DNA of 64,000 nt from Chitinophagaceae bacterium (GTDB lineage: Bacteria; Bacteroidota; Bacteroidia; Chitinophagales; Chitinophagaceae). A program made the position numbers and the translations under genes. Below are positions 62,410 through 64,000 of this stretch, in pieces. Where the stretch lies: the NCBI GenBank assembly GCA_023251255.1, contig JAHEZD010000021.1:1-64000 (forward strand), given 5' to 3'. Each line of letters begins with the position of its first letter. Positions within the stretch are counted from its first letter, which is position 1. The notes under the pieces are model-generated. The model searched no databases and was not told the origin of the DNA. It saw nothing but the letters and a program-made list of their open reading frames with translations.

Positions 62410-63849
62410 ATGAAAAAATTAGTATCAATTATTATAATTTCATTTGCACATTTTGCACAGGCTCAAACAGTAGTACCAGTGCTAACCAAAAGCAAAAATC
62501 CAGAAGTAACCACACAAATGAGTCTGTCAGGTAAAATTGTAAAAAAAGTAAGTACCGATAGCCTGCTTGCTGAAAATTCTGCTACCTCACTGGCAAGCGA
62601 AAGGGCTGTGAAAGGCTATGTTGTTATTGCATCAAATTCCATATCCGTTAAGAAGTATGGAGCAAAGGGCAATGGCACTACCAACGATGCTGCGGCCATA
62701 CAAGCAGCCATCAATGCAGGCGGACGTATCTTCTTTCCCAATGGTGTTTATAAGGTGGATACAACCATCACCATCAATACTAAGGTTTACATTTTTGGTG
62801 ACACAAAAGCGACTATAAAAAGGGATGGGACTATTTTCAATGTTCAACATGACAGTGTTACAATAACGTCACTTAACTTCATCAACAGCAATGTTCCTTA
62901 CCTTATAAAAAGGGATTCATCCAACTGGGGAAAATACCCAACTTTCCCACATAACAATGGGCCTGGTTACATGCCAACGGTTAATGATGCCATGTACGAT
63001 TCGCTTCCATCAACCTATAAAAGCCAAACCATTGGCTGTAATATTTATTCAGGCAACATAAATGCTTTGGAACTATCCTACCTAACAGGAAATTTTTTAC
63101 AGATTTTTTTACAAGGGGCTGCCTATTCAAAAATACATGACTGCAATTTTAGGGCTGGTGGCTATGGCATTGCAATGTGGAACAACTGTGCACAAGCTGG
63201 GCTATCGAATGAGGTGTACAATAACACCATTCGCTATGCTAGTCTCTGTGGTATTGTGTTGATAAGTAACAACAGGTCTAGCATTCACGACAACTGCATT
63301 TATAACTGTGGTGAAAGTGGCATTAAGACATGGCAAAACTCAATTGCTGGTGTGGATGCACGTTGCTCAAAAACTGTAATCACCAATAACAGTATAGCCC
63401 ACTGCGCTTATGATGGCATTGATGCAACCGTAAACTATAGCTATGATACATTAAATGATAATGCGGTAAGGGTGCTTAACAATTCTGTATTGAACTGTGC
63501 AGGCAATGGAATAAATGTTGATGGAATTGGCCCCACAGTTCAAAATAACAGAGTGGAGCAATGCAGGCAGTCCGGTATTTTTTCACGTTCAAGAAATAGC
63601 TTCATTACTGGAAATAGCCTGTTTGATAACAATACTGGAAATTTCGCAAGTGGTGTTCATGAAATAACAGAAGATGGGGGCTTGAACAATGTTATTACTG
63701 GAAACCTCATAAGACGAAGAACCGTACACAATGGCTATGGTATTTACATTGGCATTGCCACAAAAAGGGCTGTAGTTGCCAACAACGTCACGCTTAATGC
63801 AACAGTTCAAGATGTTGGCACATATACCGTGAAGGTCAACAATAATTAA
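62410..63849 (+). CDS. Secreted beta-helix protein, pectate-lyase-3 / tailspike-like
   Basis: The 479-residue protein has a signal peptide (MKKLVSIIIISFAHFAQAQ). Next comes a short segment with the motif SATSLASERAVKGYV (about residues 58-72), close to the xTxxAVKxYV collar found in tail-fibre-like proteins. A right-handed parallel beta-helix follows, opening ISVKKYGAKGNGTTNDAAAI, the typical start of pectate lyase superfamily 3 / tailspike folds, with repeated N-x-I/V-x-N rungs (NNTIRYASLCGIVLISNN, ITNNSIAHCAYDGIDATVNY, RVLNNSVLNCAGNGINVDG). No catalytic residue set can be assigned. It has no T9SS tail. It might bind or cut a polysaccharide. Confidence 0.82.
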   Translation: MKKLVSIIIISFAHFAQAQTVVPVLTKSKNPEVTTQMSLSGKIVKKVSTDSLLAENSATSLASERAVKGYVVIASNSISVKKYGAKGNGTTNDAAAIQAAINAGGRIFFPNGVYKVDTTITINTKVYIFGDTKATIKRDGTIFNVQHDSVTITSLNFINSNVPYLIKRDSSNWGKYPTFPHNNGPGYMPTVNDAMYDSLPSTYKSQTIGCNIYSGNINALELSYLTGNFLQIFLQGAAYSKIHDCNFRAGGYGIAMWNNCAQAGLSNEVYNNTIRYASLCGIVLISNNRSSIHDNCIYNCGESGIKTWQNSIAGVDARCSKTVITNNSIAHCAYDGIDATVNYSYDTLNDNAVRVLNNSVLNCAGNGINVDGIGPTVQNNRVEQCRQSGIFSRSRNSFITGNSLFDNNTGNFASGVHEITEDGGLNNVITGNLIRRRTVHNGYGIYIGIATKRAVVANNVTLNATVQDVGTYTVKVNNN

Positions 63850-64000
63850 AAATTCTCTCATAGACAATTAGTTTTAGTTACGTCCCTTGCTTCTACAGGA
63901 GATAATTTTTAAACTCTTTTCGATGCTCGCTTATTTTACAACTAGCAACTTGCGTTAGGCACCTAAAATAGCAATGTTTTGTCGGGATTCACCCCCCAAA
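63850..64000. other. Spacer at window end
   Basis: The last 151 bp hold no gene or clear terminator that I can support. Confidence 0.5.

Overview
The window is from a Bacteroidota chromosome, most likely the family Chitinophagaceae. The evidence is a SusC/SusD pair with a hybrid two-component regulator, three proteins with C-terminal type IX secretion (T9SS) sorting domains, a PID-CTERM-like small protein, promoters of the form TTTG-N20/21-TAnnTTTG, and the dispersed palindromic repeats typical of this phylum. I see no rRNA, tRNA, CRISPR array or complete IS/transposase gene. All family names come from motif recognition by eye, not from database searches.

Layout. (1) 1-7240: a putative c-heme protein, an outer-membrane beta-barrel, and a five-gene leftward operon (DoxX, membrane protein, cytochrome c, ABM monooxygenase-like, NAD(P)-binding protein) divergent from a MarR regulator; an 18-bp palindrome sits inside the operon promoter. 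(2) 7718-14517: a complete leftward thiamine operon thiS-thiC-thiE2-thiD-thiE-thiG-thiH-thiF under a TPP riboswitch whose expression platform appears to hide the thiS start codon. (3) 15003-45620: a roughly 31-kb pectin utilisation locus in one orientation: SusC, SusD, secreted pectin methylesterase, pectate lyase, a large beta-rich T9SS protein without a recognisable enzyme domain, a PID-CTERM peptide, GH43, a frameshifted esterase, GH28, CE8, GH28, CE12, GH95, an SDR oxidoreductase and a 1477-aa hybrid two-component regulator. (4) 45762-49268: a leftward ArsR-controlled cluster (ArsR, AHSA1/SRPBCC, DoxX, DUF4256, YdeI-like) whose spacers hold copies of one repeat family. (5) 49533-58236: single regulators and enzymes (histidine kinase, cupin, response regulator, AraC with a 5' frameshift, TraB/GumN, SnoaL, MBL fold, Crp/Fnr, carbonic-anhydrase-like, MFS). 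(6) 58316-61851: a decayed region with gene remnants, MITE-like elements, a possible GNAT/HTH toxin-antitoxin-type pair and an AraC regulator. (7) 62286-63849: a small membrane peptide and a tailspike-like pectate-lyase-fold protein.

How the parts work together. In the pectin locus the secreted enzymes (CE8, PL1, GH28, CE12, GH43, GH95) would demethylate, deacetylate and cut homogalacturonan and rhamnogalacturonan. SusD/SusC would bind and import the oligosaccharides, and the HTCS would sense them and activate the susC promoter, where two tandem repeats lie just upstream of a good -7 box. No uronate catabolism genes or inner-membrane sugar transporter are present, so these must be encoded elsewhere. 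The thiamine operon makes both the thiazole (ThiS/F/G/H) and pyrimidine (ThiC/D) halves and joins them (ThiE).

The observations most worth following up are: the GNAT-like/HigA-like pair at 59167-60221 with tandem 26-bp-spaced operator-like repeats; a 154-155-bp MITE-like element found twice, each time just upstream of a leftward start codon; an SDR whose catalytic Lys is Asn; promoter-embedded operators for MarR and ArsR; start-codon masking in the TPP riboswitch; and reconstructable pseudogenes in the last 6 kb.
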